Shown here: positions 38,653 to 47,029 of the stretch, in pieces
How the letters are laid out: every line of letters starts with the position of its first letter
Numbering within the stretch: position 1 is the first letter of the stretch
Assembly (NCBI RefSeq): GCF_001956855.1
Contig: NZ_MTHD01000002.1
Coordinates: 1-64,000 of the forward strand
Source: Azonexus hydrophilus
GTDB taxonomy: Bacteria; Pseudomonadota; Gammaproteobacteria; Burkholderiales; Rhodocyclaceae
Direction of reading: 5' to 3'
DNA length: 64,000 nt
Made by a program: the position numbers and the translations under genes
The notes under the pieces: generated by a model
Told to the model about the DNA's origin: nothing
The model's input: the letters and a program-made list of their open reading frames with translations, nothing else
Database searches by the model: none

Positions 38653-38676
38653 GGTGCTCGATTATAATTCGCATTC
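38653..38676. promoter_or_regulatory. Symmetric bidirectional promoter of fbpC and fbpB
   Basis: The whole 24-bp gap between two divergent ATG codons is centred on the palindrome ATTATAAT (38661-38668). It gives a perfect TATAAT -10 element on each strand (38663-38668 plus; 38666-38661 minus), each followed by exactly 8 nt before its start codon. Transcription would start within 0-2 nt of each ATG. No -35 of good quality was found on either side, and no ribosome site fits. Confidence 0.7.
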
Positions 38677-38678
38677 AT
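38660..38678. promoter_or_regulatory. Fur-box-like site over the fbpB/fbpC promoter
   Basis: Read on the minus strand, these 19 bases match 13 of 19 positions of the Fur consensus GATAATGATAATCATTATC. The site covers the shared -10 palindrome and the fbpB start codon, where bound Fe-Fur would block both genes. Support comes from sequence match and iron-transport context only. Confidence 0.55.
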
Positions 38679-40320
38679 GTCCATGCGCGCATCCACTTAC
38701 TCTCCCCTGCTCATCATCGGCATTGCCGTCGCCCTGCTGGCCGGCCTGCCGGTCGCCAGCGTCGGCCTCAACCTGTTTGCCGGCGGAACCAGCGAAACCT
38801 GGTCGCATTTGTCGCATACGGTATTGCCCGAATACATCGCCAACTCCCTGTGGCTATGCCTGGGGGTCGGTCTGGGGGTCGGCGTGGTCGGCGTGGCAAC
38901 CGCCTGGCTGACGGCAATGCACGATTTTCCCGGTCGGCGTTTTTTCGAGTGGGCGCTGGTGCTGCCGCTTGCCGTGCCGGCCTACGTCATGGCGTATGTC
39001 TATACCGATTTCCTGCAGTTCGTCGGACCGGTGCAAAGCACCCTGCGTGACCTGTTCGGCTGGGAATTCGGCGATTACTGGTTTCCCGACATCCGGACGC
39101 TGCCGGGGGCGATGGCGATGTTCGTCTGCGTCCTTTACCCCTATGTTTACCTGCTGGCCCGCGCCGCCTTTCTCGAACGCGCCAGCGGCATGCTGGAAGC
39201 AGCCCGGACCCTGGGCATGGGACCGTGGCGGGCCTTCTTCATGGTTTCGCTGCCGCTGGCACGGCCGGCCATCGTGGCCGGCATTGCGCTGGCGCTGATG
39301 GAAACACTGGCCGATTACGGCACGGTGGCCTATTTTGCGGTCAACACCTTCACCACCGGTATTTACCGCGCCTGGTTCTCGCTGGGCGACCGCATTGCCG
39401 CCGCGCAACTGGCGGCAATGCTGCTCGGCTTCGTGCTTTTCCTGCTGATGGCCGAGCGGATATCACGTGGCCGTGCGCGCTATCACAACACGACCGGCCG
39501 CAACCGGCCGATGGCCGGGGCGCAGTTGCGCGGTATCAAAGGTGTTGCCGCGACATTCGCGTGTGCCATGCCTCTGTTTCTGGGTTTCGTCCTGCCGGCC
39601 CTGCTGCTGCTGAAAATGGCGCTGACCGATGGCGACGCACAGTTCGGCGAGCGTTTCCTGATCCTGTCGCGCAACAGTTTCCTGCTGGCCGGAACGACGG
39701 CCTGCATCGGTGTCCTGCTTGCCCTGCTGCTGGCTTACGGTGCCCGGCTTTCGCAAACTTCGTTCTCCGCCGGGCTGAATCGTCTGGTCGGCCTCGGCTA
39801 TGCCGTGCCGGGGGCGGTGATCGCCGTCGGTGTACTGATTCCGGTGACCCGGCTCGATCACTGGCTGTCAGGGCAATGGGAAACGTGGTTTGGTCATAAC
39901 CCCGGCCTGCTGCTGACGGGCGGTATCGCCGCGCTGGTTTATGCCTATCTCGTCCGCTTCCTGGCGGTGGCGCTGCACACCGTCGAATCGAGCCTGGCCA
40001 AAATCACGCCGAGCATGGATGACGCGGCCCGCAGCCTTGGCCTGGGGCAGGGCGAGACCTTGCGCCGGGTGCATACGCCCTTGTTGCGTGGCAGCCTGCT
40101 GACTGCCGGCCTGCTGGTTTTTGTCGATGTGATGAAGGAACTGCCGGCAACCCTGGTCATGCGTCCGTTCAATTTCGATACGCTGGCCACCCAGGCCTAT
40201 ACGCTGGCTTCCGACGAGCGTCTTGCCGAGGCGTCGACAGCCTCGCTGGCCATCGTGCTGGTGGGGTTGCTGCCGCTGGTCCTGTTGTCGCGACAGATAT
40301 CGGCATCGCGCCGGCGCTGA
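38677..40320 (+). CDS. fbpB: Iron(III) ABC transporter permease
   Basis: A 547-residue permease made of two fused BPD_transp_1 modules with about twelve hydrophobic segments, as in FbpB/SfuB. The EAA-loop motifs are visible near EAARTLGMGPWRAFFMVSLPLARPAI and DDAARSLGLGQGETLRRVHTPLL. It moves Fe3+ delivered by FbpA, powered by FbpC. The start could be this ATG or one six nt later (MRAST). Neither has a ribosome site, consistent with a leaderless transcript. Confidence 0.92.
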   Translation: MSMRASTYSPLLIIGIAVALLAGLPVASVGLNLFAGGTSETWSHLSHTVLPEYIANSLWLCLGVGLGVGVVGVATAWLTAMHDFPGRRFFEWALVLPLAVPAYVMAYVYTDFLQFVGPVQSTLRDLFGWEFGDYWFPDIRTLPGAMAMFVCVLYPYVYLLARAAFLERASGMLEAARTLGMGPWRAFFMVSLPLARPAIVAGIALALMETLADYGTVAYFAVNTFTTGIYRAWFSLGDRIAAAQLAAMLLGFVLFLLMAERISRGRARYHNTTGRNRPMAGAQLRGIKGVAATFACAMPLFLGFVLPALLLLKMALTDGDAQFGERFLILSRNSFLLAGTTACIGVLLALLLAYGARLSQTSFSAGLNRLVGLGYAVPGAVIAVGVLIPVTRLDHWLSGQWETWFGHNPGLLLTGGIAALVYAYLVRFLAVALHTVESSLAKITPSMDDAARSLGLGQGETLRRVHTPLLRGSLLTAGLLVFVDVMKELPATLVMRPFNFDTLATQAYTLASDERLAEASTASLAIVLVGLLPLVLLSRQISASRRR

Positions 40321-40330
40321 GCGCCACGTC

Positions 40331-40996
40331 TTATTCCTTGCTGCCTGGCGTTTCCGGGCTAATGGGTTTGGCCGGGTCGCTGGCCGGGCTGACCTTTTCC
40401 CAGGCGCCACCGCTGCGTTCGAAATCGATCGCCAGGATATTCGTGTCCACGCCGTATACGCCCTTCATGTCGACATGTTCGATGTGTTCATCGCTGGCGG
40501 TGTTGTCGAACTCGATGATGTTGTCGCCAATCATGCCGGAAGTCGAGAGGTCTGCCGGTCCCGGCGCCGGCGTTTCCGGAAGTGGGTGGCTTTCGAATTC
40601 CAGCATGGGGACGTCCAGGCTGTTGATCTGGCCGGCAGAGATTTCCCGGGCGCGTTCGAAAACTGAAGGCGGAATGTCGAGGTCTTCGGGAACCTGTGCC
40701 TGGTTGGCCAGCAACAGGGCCACGATATCCGTGTGTCCCGCGCGCATGGCCAGGCGAAGCGGGGCGCCGGTGCCGTCGGCCGTCAGTGCGTTGACATCGG
40801 CGCCGCGGTTGATCAATTCCCTGATGATGGAAATCTCACCGGTAAAACAGGCGGTGCGTAGCGGCAAGCCGGCAAAGCCGTGGATGTCGGTTTCTTCTAT
40901 GTCGGCGCCATCGTCGAGGGCGGAGACGACCCGGTGCAGGCTATTGGCACGGATCGCTTCAATCAGTGCGCTGGCACCAAAGCTGTTGGATCCCAT
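40331..40996 (-). CDS. Ankyrin-repeat protein
   Basis: A 221-residue cytosolic protein. The first 115 residues form about three ankyrin repeats (GASALIEAIRANSLHRVVSALDDGADI, LPLRTACFTGEISIIRELINRGADVNAL, APLRLAMRAGHTDIVALLLANQA). The rest is acidic and Pro-rich with no recognised domain. AAGGA lies 6 nt before the chosen ATG. The upstream frame extension overlaps the fbpA tail region and was dropped. It lies between fbpB (convergent, 10 nt) and fbpA (same strand, 70 nt upstream), but a role in iron uptake is not evident. Confidence 0.82.
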   Translation of the reverse strand: MGSNSFGASALIEAIRANSLHRVVSALDDGADIEETDIHGFAGLPLRTACFTGEISIIRELINRGADVNALTADGTGAPLRLAMRAGHTDIVALLLANQAQVPEDLDIPPSVFERAREISAGQINSLDVPMLEFESHPLPETPAPGPADLSTSGMIGDNIIEFDNTASDEHIEHVDMKGVYGVDTNILAIDFERSGGAWEKVSPASDPAKPISPETPGSKE

Positions 40997-41066
40997 GGTT
41001 TCCTTCCCTTGAAGTGGGGGAATTCTAGGGGATGCCAACCGCTTTGGCGAGCCCTGCCGTGGCTGA

Positions 41067-42083
41067 TTATTTGAAGCCGGCGCGATCAAAGATCATTTGC
41101 GCCTTGATCTGGTACATGGCCAGGCTGTTGACCGGGAGTTTGTCAGCCTTGAACTTGCCCAGTTTTGCCAGGGCGGGATTGTCGACCTTGACCGACTCGA
41201 CGACCGGCCATTCGTTGTTGCCATCAGCGAAGTAGCGCTGGGCCGAATCGGATGCCAGGTATTCGAGGAACTTGATCGCAGCTTCCTTGTTCGGCGCATG
41301 CTTCAGCACACCGCCACCGGAGATGTTGATGTGCGTGCCTGTCGTCGCCTGGTTTGGCCAGACAACACCGATCTTCTCGACCACTTTCTGGTCTTCCGGC
41401 TTGGTCGACCGCATCAGGCGGGCGACGTAGTAGCTGTTGGAAATCGCCACGCCGCATTCGCCAGCGGCAACTGCCTTGATCTGGTCGGTGTCGCCACCCT
41501 TCGGGCTACGGGCGAAGTTGGCGACCATGCCGCGGGCCAGAGCTTCTGCCTTGGCTTCACCTTCATGCGCGATCACCGAGGCAAGCAGGGAGAGATTGTA
41601 CGGATGGGAGCCGGAACGCGAACAGACCTTGCCCTTCAGTTTTGGGTCAGCCAGGTCGGCGTAATTCTGGACATCGGCAGCCTGAACGCGAGCCTTGTTG
41701 TAAACAATGACCCGGGCGCGGGTCGAGAAGGAAGCCCATTCTTCGGTGCGCAGGTGAGCCGGGATGCGCTTGTCCAGCACCGCCGACTTCAAGGGGGCGA
41801 ACAGGCCCATCTCACGGGCCTTGGCCAGGCGCGATGCATCGACAGTCAGCAGGATGTCGGCCGGGCTGTTGGCGCCTTCGTTGCGGATGCGCTCGAGCAA
41901 CTCGTCTTCCTTGCCTTCGATGCGATTGATCTTGATACCGGTTTGCTTGGTGAAGTCTGCATAAAGCGCGTCATCGGTCTGGTAGTGACGTGCCGAGTAG
42001 AGGTTGAGGACCTTTTCCTGGGCGATGGCTGGCTGGAGGGCTGCGGCGATGGACAGCGCGACGAGCGTGGCTTTTAGCTTCAT
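41067..42083 (-). CDS. fbpA: Iron(III) ABC transporter substrate-binding protein
   Basis: A 338-residue periplasmic protein with signal peptide MKLKATLVALSIAAALQPAIA. The mature protein begins QEKVLNLYSARHYQTD, typical of FbpA/FutA. The iron-ligand Tyr pair is in ISNSYYVARL. A CSRSGSHPYNLSLL loop and a GVVWPN..GTHINISGGGVLK block also fit the family. It is transcribed apart from fbpB and fbpC, preceded by a Fur-box-like site. One copy of the GTCGACCGCA motif (41404) lies within it. Confidence 0.94.
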   Translation of the reverse strand: MKLKATLVALSIAAALQPAIAQEKVLNLYSARHYQTDDALYADFTKQTGIKINRIEGKEDELLERIRNEGANSPADILLTVDASRLAKAREMGLFAPLKSAVLDKRIPAHLRTEEWASFSTRARVIVYNKARVQAADVQNYADLADPKLKGKVCSRSGSHPYNLSLLASVIAHEGEAKAEALARGMVANFARSPKGGDTDQIKAVAAGECGVAISNSYYVARLMRSTKPEDQKVVEKIGVVWPNQATTGTHINISGGGVLKHAPNKEAAIKFLEYLASDSAQRYFADGNNEWPVVESVKVDNPALAKLGKFKADKLPVNSLAMYQIKAQMIFDRAGFK

Positions 42084-42136
42084 GACAACTCCTGTATTTG
42101 CGGTATGAGAATTGTTCCAGTTTACTGTAAAGACTT

Positions 42137-42155
42137 GTTAATGAGAACCGTTATT
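42137..42155 (-). promoter_or_regulatory. Fur-box-like operator upstream of fbpA
   Basis: The 19 bases (plus-strand reading GTTAATGAGAACCGTTATT) match 14 of 19 positions of the Fur consensus. They begin 54 nt upstream of the fbpA start. A partial second copy of its core, ATGAGAA, lies about 35 nt closer to the gene. Confidence 0.65.
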
Positions 42156-42167
42156 GGTTTGTGGCAA

Positions 42168-42191
42168 TAAAAAACGGCCAGGCGGCCGTTT
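42168..42191 (-). terminator. Rho-independent terminator of the NlpC/P60 gene
   Basis: On the minus strand, ACGGCC and GGCCGT form a stem around a 4-nt loop, followed by TTTTTTATT. It starts about 8 nt after the NlpC/P60 stop codon. Confidence 0.8.
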
Positions 42192-42197
42192 GTCGAT

Positions 42198-42707
42198 TCA
42201 GCGGGCTTCGATGATCCTGCGACCACCGTTGAAGCGCGTCATCCAGTAACTGTTGTTCATGCTTTCGACGCGAACTTCCGCGCCAGCGCGCGGGGCGTGC
42301 AGGAAGTGGTTGTCGCCCAGATAAATGCCGACATGCGAAAAAGCCCGGCGCATGGTGTTGAAGAACACCAGATCGCCCGGTTTCAACTGACTGAGGTCGA
42401 TCTGTTCGCCAAGTAGGCTTTGCTCGCGGGCGGTTCGGGGCAGGTAGGCGCCAATGCTTTCCTTGAAGACCGTCTGCACGAAACTGCTGCAGTCCAGGCC
42501 GTTTTCAATGCTGTTGCCACCCATCTTGTAACGGACGCCAACCAGTTTGAGGCCTTCGAGGATGACATCCTGCGTGGCGTTGGTGTAACGTTCAACGAAG
42601 GACATCGGCGCTTCCTGAATGCTACCGGTTTCCGACGCGTGGGCGGCACTTAGGCAGCCCAAGGCGAGGCAGGTGGCGGTGAGGAAGGAAGCGATTTTCT
42701 GGTGCAT
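42198..42707 (-). CDS. NlpC/P60 family peptidoglycan hydrolase
   Basis: A 169-residue exported cell-wall endopeptidase. The signal peptide (about 1-24) is followed by the NlpC/P60 catalytic domain with Cys73 (LDCSSFVQTVF), His125 (SHVGIYLGD) and a third polar residue, His137 (HFLHAP). Such enzymes cleave gamma-D-Glu-diaminopimelate bonds. No SH3 or LysM targeting domain is present. It is a single gene between fbpA and the divergent AcuI-like gene, with its own terminator. Confidence 0.92.
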   Translation of the reverse strand: MHQKIASFLTATCLALGCLSAAHASETGSIQEAPMSFVERYTNATQDVILEGLKLVGVRYKMGGNSIENGLDCSSFVQTVFKESIGAYLPRTAREQSLLGEQIDLSQLKPGDLVFFNTMRRAFSHVGIYLGDNHFLHAPRAGAEVRVESMNNSYWMTRFNGGRRIIEAR

Positions 42708-42843
42708 GGGCGCGTAATTTATTTGAAATCATCGGTACTGTAAAGTCGATTGATAAACAAACGACCTGCGTGTGCCGCAACTATGTTCATAATCCGTAAT
42801 TATGAATACAATTTCACCCCTGAGTAGCGAGGAGCACACCACA

Positions 42844-43839
42844 ATGGATTCCTTCAAGGCACTGCTGATTGAGGAACAGGAAGGCAAAGTTGGTAACCGT
42901 TTCGTCACCATGGGCGTCGACGATCTCGACGCTGGTGAGGTGACCATCCGGGTTGCCTATTCGAGCATCAATTTCAAGGATGCGCTGGCAGCAACCGGTA
43001 GCGGCAAGATCATCCGGCGCTTTCCCTGTGTCGGTGGCATCGATCTTTCCGGTATCGTCGTTGATAGTGCGGATGCGCGCTTCAAGCCGGGCGACCAGGT
43101 CATCGCGACCAGTTTCGACATCGGTGTCGCACATCATGGCGGTTACGCCGAAATGACTCGCGTGCCGGCCGACTGGGTTGTGCCCTTGCCTGCCGGGCTA
43201 ACCCTGTATGAATCGATGGCGCTCGGGACGGCGGGGTTCACCGCGGCACTGGCGATCGTGCGCATGGAAGAAAACGGACTGACGCCGGAGAAAGGCTCCG
43301 TCATCGTTACTGGTGCGACCGGCGGCGTCGGTAGCCTGGCGGTCGACATGCTGGCGCAACGCGGTTATCGCGTCGTCGCCTTGACCGGCAAGGAGAGCGA
43401 GGCCGACTACCTGCGCAGCCTCGGGGCGGCGGAAGTCATGCTGCGCCAGAGTCTTGATCTGTCGAAGATTCGTCCGCTTGACCGTGCGCGTTGGGCTGGT
43501 GCGGTCGACAACCTCGGTGGCGATGTTCTCGCCTGGATTGCCAGCACGATGGAGCAGGGCGGTACGATTGCCAGTATCGGCTTGGCAGCGAGCATGTCAC
43601 TGAACACAACAGTCGCGCCCTTCATCCTGCGCGGCGTTTCCTTGCTCGGCGTCGATTCAGGCTATATCCGCGAACCTTACCGGAGTGGTGTCTGGCAGCG
43701 CCTGGCCACGGACCTGCGACCGCCGCATCTGGCAAGAATGTCGCGTTCCATCCCGTTTGCCGACTTGCCGGCCACGTTCGACGAATATATCGGCGGGCGT
43801 GCCAAGGGGCGGGTTGTCGTGGAAGTTGCCGGTGGCTGA
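42844..43839 (+). CDS. acuI: AcuI/YhdH-family acryloyl-CoA reductase (MDR superfamily)
   Basis: An NADPH-dependent zinc-free medium-chain reductase. AcuI converts acryloyl-CoA to propionyl-CoA; YhdH is the E. coli homologue. The 331-residue product shows SSINFKDALAATG, GIDLSGIVVDS, the Rossmann motif VTGATGGVGSLA and the YIREPYRSGVWQRLATDL block. ATG 42844 follows a GAGGAG at about 12 nt. The open frame begins 14 codons earlier. Propionate-CoA ligase (prpE) two genes downstream supports a propionate/3-carbon metabolic role. One TGCGGTCGAC copy lies at 43500. Confidence 0.85.
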   Translation: MDSFKALLIEEQEGKVGNRFVTMGVDDLDAGEVTIRVAYSSINFKDALAATGSGKIIRRFPCVGGIDLSGIVVDSADARFKPGDQVIATSFDIGVAHHGGYAEMTRVPADWVVPLPAGLTLYESMALGTAGFTAALAIVRMEENGLTPEKGSVIVTGATGGVGSLAVDMLAQRGYRVVALTGKESEADYLRSLGAAEVMLRQSLDLSKIRPLDRARWAGAVDNLGGDVLAWIASTMEQGGTIASIGLAASMSLNTTVAPFILRGVSLLGVDSGYIREPYRSGVWQRLATDLRPPHLARMSRSIPFADLPATFDEYIGGRAKGRVVVEVAGG

Positions 43840-43840
43840 A

Positions 43841-44956
43841 ATGCCGGATCTGCCGCGCGTCCTGGTCGTCGATGATTCCAGGCTCGTCAGGGCTTCGCTG
43901 GTGCAGCACATCAAGGCGAGTTATGACGTGAAGGAAGAGGCCGATGGTGAGGCGGCGTGGCAGACGCTGGTCCTTGATCAGTCGATCCGGGCCGTGGTCT
44001 CCGACCTGCAGATGCCGAAGATGAACGGCTACGAATTGCTGGAGCGTCTGCGCTCGTCGCGTCTGCGCCGTTTGCAGCAAATGCCCTTCATTCTCGTGTC
44101 TGGCGAGGAAACGGAAGAGGAGCGGGGCAAAGCCCGTGGTTTGGGGGCTTCCGATTTCATCACCAAGGGCAGCGGCAGCATCGAAATTCTCGCCCGCCTG
44201 GGCAATCTGCTGGCCCTGCAACAGGCGCAGGAGCATCTCGATACCGGTCGCGAGCACATGGTGCAGAATCCGGCCAGCGGTCTGTTTACCCGCAAGTACC
44301 TCGAACTCCAGGCGGCGCAGGCCCTTTCTCATTCCGCCCGGCACGGCATCGATGTCAGTCTGATGGTGCTGGGCTTCGATGGCTACAGCGAGCTGAGCAA
44401 CAAGCTGGGACCAACCCTGGCGGAAGAGGTTGGTAATCGCTTTGCCAAGATGCTTGCCGGCAAGGTGCGCCAGGAAGACAGTCTTGGCCACATGGGTGAG
44501 GGGCAGTTTGCAGTTGTTTCTCCGGGGACTGCGCCAAATTACTGTGCCAGTTTCGCCGAGCGCGTCCGCCAGGCAGTCGAGGTTTCCCGTCTCTCCGTTC
44601 AAGGCAAGTCGTTGGCGCTGACGGTCAGTATCGGTCTGGCCAGTGTGCCGACAGATCTGGTCAGTTCGGCGGGGGCGCTGCTTGATCTTGCCGCTCAACG
44701 TATGCAGATGGCCATGCAGGCTGGCGGCAACCGGATCGAATCCGGCGGCATCCTGCCGGCAACCCGGCCGATTTCGCTGCAACATGCGCTGGAATTGCTG
44801 CGCGCCAATCGTCAGGGCCCGGTCTTGCCGCACCTGGACGCCTTGCTGGCACAGTTGCTGCCGCTGCTTTCCCTGATGGACAAGGAACTGGATGTGACTC
44901 TGCCGATTGCAGAGCTTGAACATTATTTAGGCGAACGGAAAAGCGATAAAAAATAG
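43841..44956 (+). CDS. Response regulator with degenerate GGDEF domain
   Basis: A 371-residue protein. A receiver domain has the DD pair (VVDDSR), the phospho-acceptor Asp55 (VVSDLQMPKMNG) and a Lys in the FITKG region. A GGDEF-fold domain follows, with MGEGQF where GGDEF should be, so cyclase activity is unlikely and it may only bind GTP or protein. No output DNA-binding domain and no adjacent histidine kinase were found. It starts 1 nt after the acuI stop (a GTG three codons earlier would overlap it), so the two are probably cotranscribed. Confidence 0.85.
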   Translation: MPDLPRVLVVDDSRLVRASLVQHIKASYDVKEEADGEAAWQTLVLDQSIRAVVSDLQMPKMNGYELLERLRSSRLRRLQQMPFILVSGEETEEERGKARGLGASDFITKGSGSIEILARLGNLLALQQAQEHLDTGREHMVQNPASGLFTRKYLELQAAQALSHSARHGIDVSLMVLGFDGYSELSNKLGPTLAEEVGNRFAKMLAGKVRQEDSLGHMGEGQFAVVSPGTAPNYCASFAERVRQAVEVSRLSVQGKSLALTVSIGLASVPTDLVSSAGALLDLAAQRMQMAMQAGGNRIESGGILPATRPISLQHALELLRANRQGPVLPHLDALLAQLLPLLSLMDKELDVTLPIAELEHYLGERKSDKK

Positions 44957-45006
44957 CCCGTTCATTTGTTTTGAAGTGCAGGAAACCACTAGCTAGAGGG
45001 AGTTAT

Positions 45007-46899
45007 ATGGCGACTTACAAGGAGTTTCACCAGTATTCGATCGAGCAACCGGATGCATTCTGGACCGAGCAGGCCCAGCTCATCGACTGGAAGGAACCGT
45101 TCACCCAGGTTTGCGATTTTTCGCGTCCGCCGTTTGCCAAATGGTTCGTCGGTGGCAAGACCAATCTGTGCCACAACGCCATCGACCGCCATGCGGCCAA
45201 GCGTCCGAATGACAATGCGTTGATCTTCGTGTCGACGGAGACCGATGAGGAGAAGATTTACTCCTTCGCCGAGTTGCAGACCGAAGTCGAGCGCATGGCG
45301 GCGATCTACAAGAGTCTCGGCGTCAAGAAGGGCGACCGCGTCCTGATCTACATGCCGATGATTCCGCAGGCAGCCTTCGCGATGTTCGCGGCGGCCCGGA
45401 TCGGTGCCATCCACTCGGTGGTGTTCGGCGGCTTCGCTTCTGGTTCGCTGGCTACCCGCATCGACGATGCCAAGCCGGCGCTGATCGTTTCCAGCGATGC
45501 CGGCATGCGCGGCGGCAAGGCCGTGCCGTACAAGCACCTGCTCGACGAAGCCATCGAGATTGCCGAACACAAGCCGAACCATGTGCTGATGGTCGATCGC
45601 GGGTTGGACAAGGGTTTCAACAAGGTTGCCGGTCGTGACGTCGATTACGCGACGCTGCGCGAGCAGCACCTGAATGCCCGGGTCGAGTGCGAATGGCTGG
45701 AATCCTCCGAGCCGTCATACATCCTCTACACCTCCGGTACCACCGGCAAGCCGAAGGGCGTGCAGCGCGACACCGGCGGTTATGCCGTGGCACTGGCTTC
45801 GTCGCTGAAGCATATTTACTGCGGTGGCGAAGGCGAGACCTTCTTCTCGACCTCCGATATCGGCTGGGTCGTCGGTCACTCCTACATCATCTACGGCCCG
45901 CTGATCGCCGGCATGGCGACGATCATGTACGAAGGCACGCCGCTGCGTCCGGACCCGGGCATCTGGTGGCAGATCGTCGAGAAGTACAAGGTTTCCGTGA
46001 TGTTCTCGGCACCGACTGCCGCCCGTGTGCTGAAGAAGCAGGACCCGGCCTACATGCACAAGTACGACCTGTCGACGCTGAAGCATGTGTTCATGGCCGG
46101 CGAGCCGCTCGATCAGCCGACGCACGAATGGTTCCAGAACGAACTGGGGCGCCCGGTCATCGACAACTACTGGCAGACCGAGACCGGCTGGCCGATGCTG
46201 GCCGCGCTGCACGGCGTCGAAAAGACGCCGATCAAGTTCGGTTCGCCGAGTTTTCCGGTCTACGGCTACAACCTGAAGATTTTCCGTGAGGACGGTTCCG
46301 AATGTGGTGCCAACGAGAAGGGCATCGCTGCGGTCATTCCGCCGCTGCCGCCCGGCTGCCTGTCCACTGTCTGGGGGCAGGATGATCGTTTCGTCAGTAC
46401 CTATTTCACGCTGTTCAAGGAGCCGCTGGTTTATTCCTCCTACGACTGGGCGATCAAGGACGACGACGGGTATTTCACCATCCTCGGCCGTACCGACGAC
46501 GTGATCAACGTTGCCGGCCATCGCCTGGGGACGCGCGAAATCGAGGAGGCCATCCAGAACCATGCGGCGATTGCCGAAGTGGCCGTGGTTGGCGTCGAGG
46601 ACAAGCTCAAGGGGCAGGTGCCGATGGCTTTTGCCGTGGTCAAGGATGCTACCCGGGTGGCGACGCCGGAACTGGTCAAGGCGCTGGAGAAGGAAGTGTT
46701 TTCGACCGTCGATGGCATTCTTGGTGCGATCGGCCGGCCGGCCCGCGTGCATTTCGTCACCGGTCTGCCGAAAACCCGCTCGGGCAAGATGCTGCGCCGC
46801 TCGTTGCAAGCGCTGGCCGAAGGCCGCGACCCGGGTGACCTGACGACGATCGAGGATCCATCCACGCTGGAACAGATCAGGAACGCGCTGGCCAGTTGA
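45007..46899 (+). CDS. prpE: Propionate-CoA ligase
   Basis: An AMP-forming ligase activating propionate (and acetate) to the CoA thioester. The 630-residue length and motifs fit PrpE: YTSGTTGKPKGVQRDTGGYAVAL, WVVGHSYIIYGPL, YWQTETGWPM, GRTDDVINVAGHRLGTREIEEA and the C-terminal catalytic Lys in RSGKMLRR, which is the expected acetylation/acylation control site. ATG 45007 has AGGGAG just upstream. An in-frame extension of 12 codons was not used. No prpBCD cluster is present in the window. A terminator follows. Confidence 0.95.
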   Translation: MATYKEFHQYSIEQPDAFWTEQAQLIDWKEPFTQVCDFSRPPFAKWFVGGKTNLCHNAIDRHAAKRPNDNALIFVSTETDEEKIYSFAELQTEVERMAAIYKSLGVKKGDRVLIYMPMIPQAAFAMFAAARIGAIHSVVFGGFASGSLATRIDDAKPALIVSSDAGMRGGKAVPYKHLLDEAIEIAEHKPNHVLMVDRGLDKGFNKVAGRDVDYATLREQHLNARVECEWLESSEPSYILYTSGTTGKPKGVQRDTGGYAVALASSLKHIYCGGEGETFFSTSDIGWVVGHSYIIYGPLIAGMATIMYEGTPLRPDPGIWWQIVEKYKVSVMFSAPTAARVLKKQDPAYMHKYDLSTLKHVFMAGEPLDQPTHEWFQNELGRPVIDNYWQTETGWPMLAALHGVEKTPIKFGSPSFPVYGYNLKIFREDGSECGANEKGIAAVIPPLPPGCLSTVWGQDDRFVSTYFTLFKEPLVYSSYDWAIKDDDGYFTILGRTDDVINVAGHRLGTREIEEAIQNHAAIAEVAVVGVEDKLKGQVPMAFAVVKDATRVATPELVKALEKEVFSTVDGILGAIGRPARVHFVTGLPKTRSGKMLRRSLQALAEGRDPGDLTTIEDPSTLEQIRNALAS

Positions 46900-46917
46900 G
46901 TGCTGTTGCAGTGATTG

Positions 46918-46949
46918 AAAACCCGCCGCTGAACCCGGCGGGTTTTTTT
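46918..46949 (+). terminator. Rho-independent terminator of prpE
   Basis: CCCGCCG (46922-46928) pairs with CGGCGGG (46936-46942) around a 7-nt loop, flanked by A and T runs ending in seven T. It starts about 20 nt after the stop of prpE. Confidence 0.92.
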
Positions 46950-47029
46950 ATGTGACGCTTTGTAAGAATCTGGTGATGGGCGGGGTGCTAAAATTGCCGA
47001 CTGCCTGATCTTAGCGATGATGCCTATCA

